Shown one piece after another: positions 17,002-24,910 of a stretch of DNA of 32,003 nt; position 1 is the stretch's first letter; each line of letters starts with the position of its first letter. This DNA is from Deltaproteobacteria bacterium (GTDB lineage Bacteria; Desulfobacterota; Binatia; UBA9968), in contig SHYW01000054.1 in NCBI GenBank assembly GCA_009692615.1, forward strand, positions 1 to 32,003, in the 5' to 3' direction. The notes under the pieces are model-generated. The model ran no database searches, was not told the DNA's origin, and was given only the letters and a program-made list of their open reading frames with translations. The position numbers and the translations under genes were made by a program.

Positions 17002-17030
17002 ATTATACAAATCACATGGCTACATAGCAA
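17002..17030 (-). promoter_or_regulatory. Promoter of the toxin-antitoxin pair
   Basis: On the minus strand TTGCTA (17025-17030) is separated by 17 bases from a perfect TATAAT (17002-17007). Initiation would fall near 16995, leaving a leader of only about 14 bases that consists mostly of the strong ribosome site before the antitoxin ATG at 16981. Confidence 0.75.
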
Positions 17031-17056
17031 AGCCGTCCAGCACCGGCGGATTCTTC

Positions 17057-17140
17057 GGAGGGCGTATGCCATACGCCCCTACGAAACCCAATCTATCTCT
17101 GCGCCCTTTGCGTCCCGGCTGCCCTGAGCACCGACGAAGG
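17057..17140. repeat. Composite repeat: GGGCGTAT palindrome, nonamers, CCTGAGC-type element
   Basis: A perfect stem GGGCGTAT/ATACGCCC (17060-17067 with 17071-17078) is followed by 18 bases and then two nonamers, CTCTGCGCC (17097-17105) and CTTTGCGTC (17106-17114). Next is CCTGAGCACCGACGAAGG (17123-17140), a variant of a dispersed CCTGAGC...GAAGG repeat. The composite has a partner at 19295-19363 on the other side of the ligase gene. Confidence 0.75.
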
Positions 17141-17155
17141 GTGCGGTCAATCTTC

Positions 17156-19213
17156 CTACTTCCGCACCAACCGTACATCCACCGCCGCCACACCGCCGCC
17201 TTGGGCGCGCACCATGATCGGATTGATTTCCATGTCCGAGAGTGAATTGCGATGCACCGCGAAGATCTCCGACAATCCGACCATCGCTTTCACCAGCGCA
17301 TCGATATCGCGCGGGCCTTGGCCGCGCACGCCTTCCAAAACTTTGTAACCGCGCAGCTCTTTGAGCATCGCGCGCGCTTCTTTTTCGTCGACCGGCAGCA
17401 AGCGTATCGATACGTCTTTCAAAACTTCGACGAAGATGCCGCCAAGACCGACCATCAAGAACGGCCCGTACTGCGGATCGGTGCGGGCGCCGATCAATAC
17501 TTCAGTTCCCTGGACCATTTCTTGAACAAGCAATTGCGCCTTGCCGGAAGTTTTCGCTAAAAGTTTCTGCCCGTCCGCTTGCACTTCATCGGCGTTCTTC
17601 AAGCCGAGCACTACAGCGCCGGACTCGGTTTTGTGCACGACATCGGCAGCGATCAATTTTAGCGCCACCGGAAAACCTATTTCCTTCGCCCGCGCCGCCG
17701 CGTCCGCCGCCGAATCCGCCAGCGCTTGCTTGGGCAGACCGATGCCTTTGCTCTGCAAAAGCTTGTTCAACATCTCGCCTTCGAGCACCGCCGGGTTGCC
17801 GTTTGGCTCAGGCAATTTTGGCACGCCGGCAATTCTCCGTTCGCCGTACAAACCCAATCCCGCCAACGCGCGCAACGTCGGCTTGATCGCTTGCAAGAAC
17901 GGCATGCGCGCTTCTTCCTGAAACGCTCGGCTCTCGTCGGTGCAGCTATAAGTGGAACGGCCGAAGGCCAGCACCGGCTTGTCGGTCGATTCGAGCACGC
18001 TTTTGAATAAATCGGCATTCCGCGTCTGACCGCGCGGTAGTTCGCCGTGGATCGCCAGCAGATCGACGCCGGGATCTTCGGCGTGCAGTTTAACGATGTT
18101 GATGAAGCCCGCTTCATCGCCAAAACCGGCGACGCCGCATTCAAGCGGATTCTCGACGGCTAATTCAGGTGGAATGAGCGGGCGCACCGCTTCTTTGGTC
18201 TTGTCGCTCAACTGCGCCAAGTTGGTGTTCAAGTCTTCGCAGTGATCGCAGATCAAACCTTTCATGCCGCCGGAGTTGACCACGATCGCGGCGCGGCTGC
18301 CCTTGGGAAATCTGCCAAGCATGAAAGCGAGCGTGATCTCGGTCATGTCTTCCAACGTCGGACAACGAATGATGCCCAAGCGTTTGCACATGGCGTCGAA
18401 CACTTCGTCGGCGCCGGCCAACGATCCGGTGTGCGAGATCGCTTGGCGTTTGCCCATCTCGGAGCGACCGAGTTTCACGGCCAAAATAGGTTTACCTTTT
18501 TGCAAAGCTCGCTCCGCCTCCGCCATGAATTCGTTGGGGCGGCGAATACCTTCGATCATCAGCGTGATCACTTTGGTGTCAGGATCGTCGATCAAGAATG
18601 AAAGATAATCGACCAGATCCAAACTCACTTCATTGCCGCTAGAGATCGCGTAAGAGAAGCCGATGCCGCGCTCGGTGGCGCCTTTGATCCAGTTGCCGAG
18701 GGAGCCGCCGCTCTGAAAAATTAAACCGACCGGACCTTTTTTTAGCAGCGGCGTCACGGTGGGAAAGGTCCACAACCCTTCGCCGACGGAATAGGAACCC
18801 ATGCAGTTGGGCCCGCAGATCACCATGCCGCTCTTGTCGCACAGCTCGCGCATTTGCTGCGCCCGCTCTTTGCCTTTTTCGTCGTCGCCCTCGCCGAAGC
18901 CGGCGGTGTAAATCGTCGCCGAGCGCGTTCCCAACTTCGCCGCTTCTTCGAGCACGCCGAGCACGGCGCGGGTTGGAATGAGAATCAGCAACTCGTCGGG
19001 AACTTCCGGGCAAGCCGCGAGACTCGGATAACACTTGTCGCCGTAAAGCTCTTGATAGTTGGGATTGATCAGATAGACGCCGCCGGGATATTTCGCGCCT
19101 TTCAAATTGCGATAAATCCCCTGGGGCCATGCGCCCTTTTGTGAAGCGCCGATAATCGCCACCGACTTGGCGCGGAGTAAATTTCCAACCGGTTTCGCCG
19201 TGAAAGTTGCCAT
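17156..19213 (-). CDS. ADP-forming acetate/acyl-CoA ligase, fused subunits
   Basis: A 685-residue fused protein that would convert an organic acid, CoA and ATP to acyl-CoA, ADP and phosphate, or the reverse. Domains in order: CoA-binding Rossmann (SVAIIGASQKG near residue 17), flavodoxin-like succinyl-CoA-ligase parts including the phospho-histidine region SHTGSLAG, and a C-terminal ATP-grasp domain (GFPVALKLIAADVVHKTESGAVVLGL). The frame stays open to 19390, but that extra 59 residues is translated repeat DNA. The ATG at 19213 has AAGGAAA seven bases upstream. It follows the ABC ATPase on the same strand, suggesting that the imported acid is activated here. The acyl substrate is unknown. Confidence 0.93.
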   Translation of the reverse strand: MATFTAKPVGNLLRAKSVAIIGASQKGAWPQGIYRNLKGAKYPGGVYLINPNYQELYGDKCYPSLAACPEVPDELLILIPTRAVLGVLEEAAKLGTRSATIYTAGFGEGDDEKGKERAQQMRELCDKSGMVICGPNCMGSYSVGEGLWTFPTVTPLLKKGPVGLIFQSGGSLGNWIKGATERGIGFSYAISSGNEVSLDLVDYLSFLIDDPDTKVITLMIEGIRRPNEFMAEAERALQKGKPILAVKLGRSEMGKRQAISHTGSLAGADEVFDAMCKRLGIIRCPTLEDMTEITLAFMLGRFPKGSRAAIVVNSGGMKGLICDHCEDLNTNLAQLSDKTKEAVRPLIPPELAVENPLECGVAGFGDEAGFINIVKLHAEDPGVDLLAIHGELPRGQTRNADLFKSVLESTDKPVLAFGRSTYSCTDESRAFQEEARMPFLQAIKPTLRALAGLGLYGERRIAGVPKLPEPNGNPAVLEGEMLNKLLQSKGIGLPKQALADSAADAAARAKEIGFPVALKLIAADVVHKTESGAVVLGLKNADEVQADGQKLLAKTSGKAQLLVQEMVQGTEVLIGARTDPQYGPFLMVGLGGIFVEVLKDVSIRLLPVDEKEARAMLKELRGYKVLEGVRGQGPRDIDALVKAMVGLSEIFAVHRNSLSDMEINPIMVRAQGGGVAAVDVRLVRK

Positions 19214-19294
19214 GTAATTTCCTTCTAATGTAAGAGATTGGAATGCTATGTCATAGACCCTAGGTGACTGCAAGAATTGCTGCGGTGAAGTCGG

Positions 19295-19363
19295 AAGGGC
19301 AACCACAGGGGGTTGCCCCTTACAATTCCGATTCTTCTTTGCGCCCTTTGCGCTCTTTGCGGT
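19295..19363. repeat. Composite repeat: GGGCAACC palindrome plus CTTTGCG nonamers
   Basis: A stem GGGCAACC/GGTTGCCC (19297-19304 with 19311-19318), then 18 bases, then three tandem nonamers CTTTGCGCC, CTTTGCGCT, CTTTGCGGT (19337-19363). The palindrome centre differs from the partner at 17060-17078, but the order, orientation and 18-base spacing are the same. Translated on the minus strand the nonamers give AKSAKGAK, a peptide often mis-annotated in such genomes. Confidence 0.8.
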
Positions 19364-19367
19364 TAAA

Positions 19368-20450
19368 TCATCCTCGTTCAGCAAACACATGCCAACGCTG
19401 CGCCGGAAACTCGACGGCCGCGTTCTGTCCGACGGCGACTTCGGTGTCGCCGGCGAGCTTGACGAGCAGCGTCACGCCGTTCAATTCAACTTCCAACAAT
19501 GCCGCGTCGCCGAGATAATTTTTACTGGTGATTTTACCGAGCTTCGTCGTAACCCCGTGGCTCGGCGCGGGCGAAACCTGCACATGCTCCGGGCGAATCG
19601 CCAGCGTCACGCCGGTTCCGGCAGCCATGCCATCGGGCACCGCGACCGCCATCGCGCCAAGCGGACAATCGACGCGGTCTTTGCTTTTGACTTCGCCCTT
19701 GAAGAAATTCATCTCGCCGACAAATTGCGCGACGAACAAACTCGCCGGCTTTGCGTAAATGTCCTGCGGCTGGGCGATTTGAATGATCTCGCCTTGGTTC
19801 ATCACGCAAACCCGATCGCCCATGCTCAGCGCTTCCGCTTGATCGTGGGTGACATAGAGCGTCGTCACGCCCACCGCTTTAGTAATTTTTCTCAGCTCGA
19901 CGCGCATCTGCTCGCGCAAGCGCGCGTCGAGATTGCTGAGCGGCTCATCCATTAAAAGAATTTTCGGCTCGGTCACGATGGCGCGCGCCATGGCGACGCG
20001 CTGTTGTTGGCCGCCGCTCAAGTCCGTCGCCGGCCGGTCTTCAAGACCGTCGAGTTGAACGAGCTTCAATGCCGCGCGCACTTTGGGAGCGATTTGATCC
20101 TTGGCGATCTTGCGCCGGCCTTTGATCAGCGGGAAGGCGACGTTGTTGAAGACGTTCATATGCGGCCAGATCGCGTAGGACTGAAACACCATGCCGATGT
20201 CGCGCTTTTCCGTCGGCACGTAGACGCCGCGCGCCGGAGAATTTACCAACGTGCCGTCGATTTCTAATTCGCCGGCGTCGGGCCTTTCCAATCCGGCGAC
20301 GCTGCGCAGCGTCGTAGTCTTGCCGCAGCCGCTCGGGCCGAGCAGTACGCAGAATTCTTTCTCGGCGATTTCCAAATCGATGCCGCGCAGCGCTTCGACG
20401 CGCCCACGCCGGCTATCGAACCATTTTCGCAAACCACGGATGCTGATCAT
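19368..20450 (-). CDS. ABC transporter ATP-binding protein (iron/spermidine-type, with TOBE domain)
   Basis: A 360-residue ATPase that drives the adjacent permease. Walker A is GPSGCGKTT (38-46), the Q-loop follows, the signature is LSGGQQQR (144-151) and Walker B is ILLMDEP (164-170) before LSNLDARLRE. The last third is a TOBE domain of the kind found in PotA, FbpC and CysA. GAGGA lies upstream of the ATG at 20450. The TGA at 19368-19370 is at the edge of the nonamer repeat. It is third in the set SBP-permease-ATPase-ligase on the minus strand. A substrate such as iron chelate or organic anion is likely; polyamine is possible but not supported by the binding protein. Confidence 0.95.
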   Translation of the reverse strand: MISIRGLRKWFDSRRGRVEALRGIDLEIAEKEFCVLLGPSGCGKTTTLRSVAGLERPDAGELEIDGTLVNSPARGVYVPTEKRDIGMVFQSYAIWPHMNVFNNVAFPLIKGRRKIAKDQIAPKVRAALKLVQLDGLEDRPATDLSGGQQQRVAMARAIVTEPKILLMDEPLSNLDARLREQMRVELRKITKAVGVTTLYVTHDQAEALSMGDRVCVMNQGEIIQIAQPQDIYAKPASLFVAQFVGEMNFFKGEVKSKDRVDCPLGAMAVAVPDGMAAGTGVTLAIRPEHVQVSPAPSHGVTTKLGKITSKNYLGDAALLEVELNGVTLLVKLAGDTEVAVGQNAAVEFPAQRWHVFAERG

Positions 20451-20468
20451 GGATCCTCGCTACGCTCG

Positions 20469-20546
20469 AAATTCCAGATTACAGATTCCATATTTCAGAT
20501 TTGATCAGATGGAAAAATTTTGAATCTGGAATTTGAAATCTAGAAT
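20469..20546. repeat. Intergenic hairpin with tandem ATTCCAGATT-type arms
   Basis: The left arm repeats ATTCCAGATT-like units, and the right arm (20515-20546) is an imperfect reverse complement (AATCTGGAATTT). It lies between the permease and ATPase genes and could modulate their ratio. The architecture matches the other tandem-arm hairpins in the window but the unit differs. Confidence 0.65.
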
Positions 20547-20568
20547 CGCGCTCAACGCCTCGCCCTCA

Positions 20569-22320
20569 CTATCCCAACTCGACTTCACCGATTCGAGCAA
20601 AGATGAATTTCAACAGACCGACGACTACCACGGCGAACAAAACTAGAATCACGCCCAACGCCGCGACCTGGGGCACCCAACCGCTGCCCCAAAACTGCCA
20701 GACGATGGTCGAGATGACGACGTTCTTGCGCGTGCCCAGGGTCAATGCCATGGTCACTTCGCGATAGGCGAGCATGCTGATCCAAATCCAGCTGTTGAAA
20801 ATGCCGCTCGCCACCAGCGGCAAGACGATCCGGCCGAGCACGCGCGCCGTCGACGCGCCCGCCACCTTGCCCGCTTCTTCCAGCTCGCGGTGCACTTGGA
20901 TCATCACGCCGTTGGTCGTGCGCGTGCCGTAGGCGATCCACGAGATCGTGTGCGCCAGCGCGATGATGATGACGGTGCCGTAAATCGGAAAATAAACTCG
21001 GTAGGCGAGACTCAAATAGGCCAGCCCGACGCCGAGAAGAATGCTCGGAATCGCGTGCGGCAAAAACGCCATGGTGTCCAGCGAACCACGGAAGCTCACC
21101 TGGGTGCGCACGACGATCCAGGAAACTAGCACGCTCAGCACCATCGTCGCGGTCGGCACCGCGATCATCAGAATCGCCGTGTTGATGAACGGCAGCGCGT
21201 CGACAAAATCGAAGATCGTCGCGAAATTGTTGAGCGAGATTTGTTCCCAGGCTTCGGCGGAGGGCAATTGCAAGTGCGGCAGCAAGGAAGCCCAGAGCAG
21301 CACCAGAAACGGAATGAACACTTCCATCGATAGATATAAGAACGAAAACGCCAGCGCCGCCCATTTCCATTTTCCCAATGCGATCTCGCGCGGCCGGTAA
21401 CCGCGCCCGGTGATCACCGTGTATTTTTTGCCATGCTGCACCAAGCGCACGTAAAAATAAGCGAGCAGCAGACCCGCCGCGAGCATCACCGCGCCATAGG
21501 CGCCGGCGATGCCGTAGTTGGGCAGACCGGTGGGCGGATTGGTCGATGTGAAAATCGACGCGCTGAGCACCAGTATGCGCGCCGGGAAACCGATGATCGC
21601 CGGCACTTCGAACACGGCGATGGCCGACATAAATAAATAAACCATCACGCCGGCGATGGCCGGCCAGGTGATCGGCACGTTGATGCGCAGAAAAGTTTGC
21701 AGCTTGCTGACCCCGGCAGTATAAGCCGCCTCTTCGAGAGATGGGTCCATGGTCCGGTACGCCGCGCCCAACATGAAAAACGCCGACGGCACGAACGATA
21801 CGCCTTGAATAAACGCCATGCCGGGTATGTTGTAGAGACTGATAATTGGTTCGTCGAGACCGAACAATTGCATCGCCCACTGGTTGACCAAGCCGATGCG
21901 CGGGCTTAGCAAAAGAATCCACGCGATGGTGCGCAGAAACACCGGCACGAGAATGCCCACGGTCATCAAAACATAGATAGTATTTTTGAACGGAATGTCG
22001 GTGCGGTTGAGCAGCCACACCAGCGGCACGGCGAAGGCCAGAGCCACGACCACCGTGCCGCAGGCGAACATCAATGTGTTGAGGAGAATTTTGTAGGTGC
22101 TTGGCGCGCTATAAACCGCGGCGAAGTTGGCCAGCGTCAGCGGCCCGCCCTCGCCGGGAAATCCCGTGCGCAGGCTCATCAGCACCACCATCACCAGCGG
22201 CACGCCGACCATGACGAGAAGCAGTGTTAATAAACCGCCGGCGAACCAGTCGATGCCCCCAACGCGTTCCCGCGTCGCGCCGCCCAGCGCGCTCAATTCT
22301 GCCGCCTTTACATTGGCCAC
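20569..22320 (-). CDS. ABC transporter permease, fused two-unit (FbpB type)
   Basis: A 583-residue inner-membrane protein with two fused permease units, as in iron(III)-type importers of the FbpB class. Each half has a set of membrane helices and one EAA loop that touches the ATPase: EEAAYTAGVSKLQTFLRINVP in the first half and EEAGKVAGASTARVLGRIVLP in the second. The start is a GTG at 22320, with a weak ribosome site. It lies downstream of the binding protein gene after 76 bases that contain a hairpin. This is the only permease in the window, while five binding proteins are present. Confidence 0.94.
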   Translation of the reverse strand: MANVKAAELSALGGATRERVGGIDWFAGGLLTLLLVMVGVPLVMVVLMSLRTGFPGEGGPLTLANFAAVYSAPSTYKILLNTLMFACGTVVVALAFAVPLVWLLNRTDIPFKNTIYVLMTVGILVPVFLRTIAWILLLSPRIGLVNQWAMQLFGLDEPIISLYNIPGMAFIQGVSFVPSAFFMLGAAYRTMDPSLEEAAYTAGVSKLQTFLRINVPITWPAIAGVMVYLFMSAIAVFEVPAIIGFPARILVLSASIFTSTNPPTGLPNYGIAGAYGAVMLAAGLLLAYFYVRLVQHGKKYTVITGRGYRPREIALGKWKWAALAFSFLYLSMEVFIPFLVLLWASLLPHLQLPSAEAWEQISLNNFATIFDFVDALPFINTAILMIAVPTATMVLSVLVSWIVVRTQVSFRGSLDTMAFLPHAIPSILLGVGLAYLSLAYRVYFPIYGTVIIIALAHTISWIAYGTRTTNGVMIQVHRELEEAGKVAGASTARVLGRIVLPLVASGIFNSWIWISMLAYREVTMALTLGTRKNVVISTIVWQFWGSGWVPQVAALGVILVLFAVVVVGLLKFIFARIGEVELG

Positions 22321-22368
22321 GGTATTCTTTTACGGTTCTTCCGGTTGCGATTTTTGCACGGCCTTGTA

Positions 22369-22390
22369 GGGGCGAAAAATCTTTCGCCCC
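22369..22390. repeat. GGGGCGAAA/TTTCGCCCC palindrome between binding protein and permease
   Basis: A perfect nine-base stem with an AATC loop (22369-22377 with 22382-22390). It is of the dispersed TAGGGGC palindrome class. On the minus strand it lies just beyond the binding-protein stop and could protect that mRNA or lower expression of the downstream permease. No T-run follows on the minus strand. Confidence 0.7.
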
Positions 22391-22396
22391 CCAAAC

Positions 22397-23425
22397 TTAT
22401 AGACCGGTAAAGCCAAAGATCTTGCCGTACTCGCGCGACAGACGGTCGACGGTTTCTGCGTGCTCCTGATTGATGTAGACGACTTTTTTCCCCTGCACAT
22501 ATTTATGCGCCGGCGTGCCGGGGATCAGCACCGAAGTCTGGCCGGCATACTTATCCCAAATTTTTTGCGCCTCCGCGGTCGCGAGAAATGCCGCGAACAG
22601 GTGGCCGGCCTTGGGATGGGCTGCGTTCTTCGGCACGCCGGCATGATAGGCCGGCGCGATCAGCGGCGACACCGCTTCGGCGAAAACCACCGGCGCGGTT
22701 TTGTTCTTGTCCGACTTCGCCTCGCTGTCGCTCAACGACACCGCGACGACGATTTCACCCAACAGCAAGCGGTTGTAGATTTCGCCAAGCCGGCCGAGAA
22801 TCAAATCTTGCTTGGTCAACTCCTTGACAAAATGCGTCGTCCTCTCCTCGCCCCAAGGGCCAACCGCCAAGCGCGCCATGTGATGGGTCGCGCTCGACAC
22901 GCCGATCTTGCCTTTCCATTTCGGGTTCAACAGATCTTCCCAACTCTTGGGTATATCTTTCGCCGACACCAACTTTTTATTGTAAGCCGGCAAAACGAAT
23001 TGATTGGCGAAGCTCACCGAGCCTCCGTCATATTGAATCGCTTTGGGGTCGACGCCGACGCTCTTGTAGTCGAAGGCTTGATGCATCTTCTTGACCCAGA
23101 GAGTCGCATGGTGGGCGTCGGTGACGACCATCAAATCCCACTCCGGCGGCACGCCGCTGGCCCCCAGACCGACGACTTTGCCGATGTCGCGCGTCATGTT
23201 GCCCGAAGGGCTGTACTGCATCTTGACGTTGACGGCGTATTTTTTATTGAACGCCGCGCTCAAAGCCTGGGCACCCTGAGGTGTCAACGTTGACGGCGCG
23301 TAAAACTCGATGGTTCCTTCCTGCTTGGCGCCTTTGATCAACTCGTCGATAGGAGCGGCGCCGGCGTTGGCCCCGCGGCTAAGCGCGAGAATGACCAGCA
23401 GACAGCAAACGAGAAAACTTTTCAT
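22397..23425 (-). CDS. Iron(III)-type extracellular solute-binding protein of the ABC set
   Basis: A 342-residue periplasmic binding protein that should feed the permease at 20569-22320. A signal peptide (FLVCCLLVILALSRGANA) is cleaved near GANAGAAP. The mature part shows the family pattern ELIKGAKQEGTIEFYAPSTLTPQGAQALSAAFNKKY. The C-terminal region keeps EYGKIFGFTGL. AAGGAG six bases before the ATG supports the start. The upstream space contains two overlapping dyads and the LVIVD gene further up. The ligand may be an iron chelate or organic anion; the neighbouring CoA ligase favours the latter. Confidence 0.92.
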   Translation of the reverse strand: MKSFLVCCLLVILALSRGANAGAAPIDELIKGAKQEGTIEFYAPSTLTPQGAQALSAAFNKKYAVNVKMQYSPSGNMTRDIGKVVGLGASGVPPEWDLMVVTDAHHATLWVKKMHQAFDYKSVGVDPKAIQYDGGSVSFANQFVLPAYNKKLVSAKDIPKSWEDLLNPKWKGKIGVSSATHHMARLAVGPWGEERTTHFVKELTKQDLILGRLGEIYNRLLLGEIVVAVSLSDSEAKSDKNKTAPVVFAEAVSPLIAPAYHAGVPKNAAHPKAGHLFAAFLATAEAQKIWDKYAGQTSVLIPGTPAHKYVQGKKVVYINQEHAETVDRLSREYGKIFGFTGL

Positions 23426-23452
23426 ATCGACTCCTTTGCGTTTCGAAAACCT

Positions 23453-23484
23453 ATCGCGACTCCGCGCGATAAGATCGTTTATCG
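23453..23484 (-). promoter_or_regulatory. Two overlapping inverted repeats upstream of the binding-protein gene
   Basis: ATCGCG-(6)-CGCGAT (23453-23470) and CGATAA-(6)-TTATCG (23467-23484) are each perfect six-base dyads with six-base centres. They overlap by four bases, about 30 to 60 bases before the start codon. They may be an operator pair or a folded leader. No clear -10/-35 pair was found beside them. Confidence 0.4.
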
Positions 23485-23531
23485 TAATAACTCGCCGAAT
23501 CCTTCCCTGCGGTGAATCATCCTTTTTTTAA

Positions 23532-23558
23532 TTTTGCGCTCTTTGCGTTCTTTGCGGC
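23532..23558. repeat. Three tandem CTTTGCGNN nonamers
   Basis: Units TTTTGCGCT, CTTTGCGTT and CTTTGCGGC lie between the LVIVD stop and the binding-protein promoter region. They belong to the same family as the arrays at 17097 and 19337 and the copies at 25995. Confidence 0.75.
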
Positions 23559-23565
23559 CAATCCC

Positions 23566-24765
23566 TCATTGAATCTTCGGCCCGGTATATTCCAGCACGT
23601 ACAAGCCGCCTTTGATCCGATCGGTCACATAAATCAGCCCGTCGGTGTCGACGTAGAGGTCATTGAACATCGGCGCCTTCTGTCCCTCCGGCGCCGGCGG
23701 AATGAAGTAGCCCACTTCTTCCGGTCGATACTGGTTGCGAATGTCGAACACACGCAGGCCGGCGTTGTAGTAGGTGACAAAGATAATATTTTCACTTTGA
23801 AATGACCCCGGCCGGTTCTCGTGCACGTTGTGCGGGCCGAAGCGCAGGCCGCGGCTGCAAAAATCGCCTTGCGGCACCGGACAGGTGCTGACGATCACCG
23901 GATTTCGCTCTTCGCGGATGTCGATAATCCACACCCGCTTTTCACCCTCTTTGCAGTCGTATTTCACCGATTCGTCCACTGCGACGACGAGTTTTCTTCC
24001 TGGCAGCGGCAACGTCGTGTGCGCGTAGCCGCCGAAGGGCGGGCTCCAGTCGATGTGGCTGATCGTTTTCGGTTTACCGATGTCGGAGATGTCGAGGATC
24101 GCCATGCCGGCATCGACCAGCGCGACGTAGGCGCGCTCGCCGTGCGGCACCGCGCCATGAACGTAGAAATGTTCGCCGGCGAACGGCGTCCAATCCGCCG
24201 GCGTGTCTTCGCCATCCTTAGTGCCGGGAATCCACCAGCGCCCTGCTTCTTTCGGACTCGTCGGATTAGAAATATCCGCGATCAAATAAGCCCGCTCGCG
24301 AATCCCCGGCAGATAGGCGCCGACATGGGCGTACTTGCCGTCGCTGAACCACATGCGATGCACGCCTTTGCCGGGCAATTTAAGATAGCCGATCTCGCGC
24401 GGCTCGGTGGGTTTCTCGATGGAATAAACTTTGATGCCCGCTTCGTTGGGCACGCTATCGGGAACCGATTTGTCGAAGTAGGGCCGCTCCTGATTTTGTA
24501 TCAGTATATCGCCGACAATCTGCACTTTATGCGCGTGAGTATTCGCCGCATGCGGCATCTGCGTGATCAACCGCGGCGCGCTGGGATCGGCAACGTCGAG
24601 AATGCTCAGCGCCATCGGCGAGGTACCGAGATGCGCCAAGTAAATATAGCGGCCATGCTTGACCAGTTGCATGCCGTCTCCATGGCCGTTCAAGTCATGG
24701 TGGCCGATCACCCGCATGTTGAAGCATTCGCTCTTGGCTTGCATCGCGGCGATTTCAGCACTCAT
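23566..24765 (-). CDS. LVIVD-repeat beta-propeller protein
   Basis: A 399-residue protein with about six LVIVD-type blades, for example LSILDVADPSAPRLI, LIADISNPTSPKEAGRW, AILDISDIGKPKTISHI, VWIIDIREERNPVIV and VFDIRNQYRPEEVGYF. Such repeats form a beta-propeller that usually works as a binding scaffold. No signal peptide is seen, although many relatives are exported. GGAG seven bases upstream supports the ATG at 24765, and a strong promoter lies at 24803-24832. It is first in the minus-strand set with the ABC importer and ligase, though 140 bases and a repeat separate it from the binding-protein gene. Enzyme activity is not indicated. Confidence 0.88.
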   Translation of the reverse strand: MSAEIAAMQAKSECFNMRVIGHHDLNGHGDGMQLVKHGRYIYLAHLGTSPMALSILDVADPSAPRLITQMPHAANTHAHKVQIVGDILIQNQERPYFDKSVPDSVPNEAGIKVYSIEKPTEPREIGYLKLPGKGVHRMWFSDGKYAHVGAYLPGIRERAYLIADISNPTSPKEAGRWWIPGTKDGEDTPADWTPFAGEHFYVHGAVPHGERAYVALVDAGMAILDISDIGKPKTISHIDWSPPFGGYAHTTLPLPGRKLVVAVDESVKYDCKEGEKRVWIIDIREERNPVIVSTCPVPQGDFCSRGLRFGPHNVHENRPGSFQSENIIFVTYYNAGLRVFDIRNQYRPEEVGYFIPPAPEGQKAPMFNDLYVDTDGLIYVTDRIKGGLYVLEYTGPKIQ

Positions 24766-24802
24766 GCATTTACTCCAGTGAATAGTTATCGAAGGCTGGG
24801 TT

Positions 24803-24832
24803 CTTATAATGGCGCGAGCGCGCGCTTGTCAA
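24803..24832 (-). promoter_or_regulatory. Promoter of the LVIVD gene
   Basis: On the minus strand a perfect TTGACA (24827-24832) is followed after 18 bases by TATAAG (24803-24808), a five-of-six match to the -10 box. The start point would be near 24796, giving a leader of about 30 bases that includes the GGAG site. Confidence 0.75.
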
Positions 24833-24910
24833 TCAGTATTCGGCTAGTAGTCAGCGAACGGACAGTGTGCTAAGTACACCCAACGAATGCGAAAGACGCC
24901 GGAGCTCATG

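Noticed and set aside
23821-24873. Plus-strand open frame of 350 codons opposite the LVIVD gene
   Set aside because: Shadow of the LVIVD coding sequence; the minus-strand gene has repeats, a ribosome site and a strong promoter.
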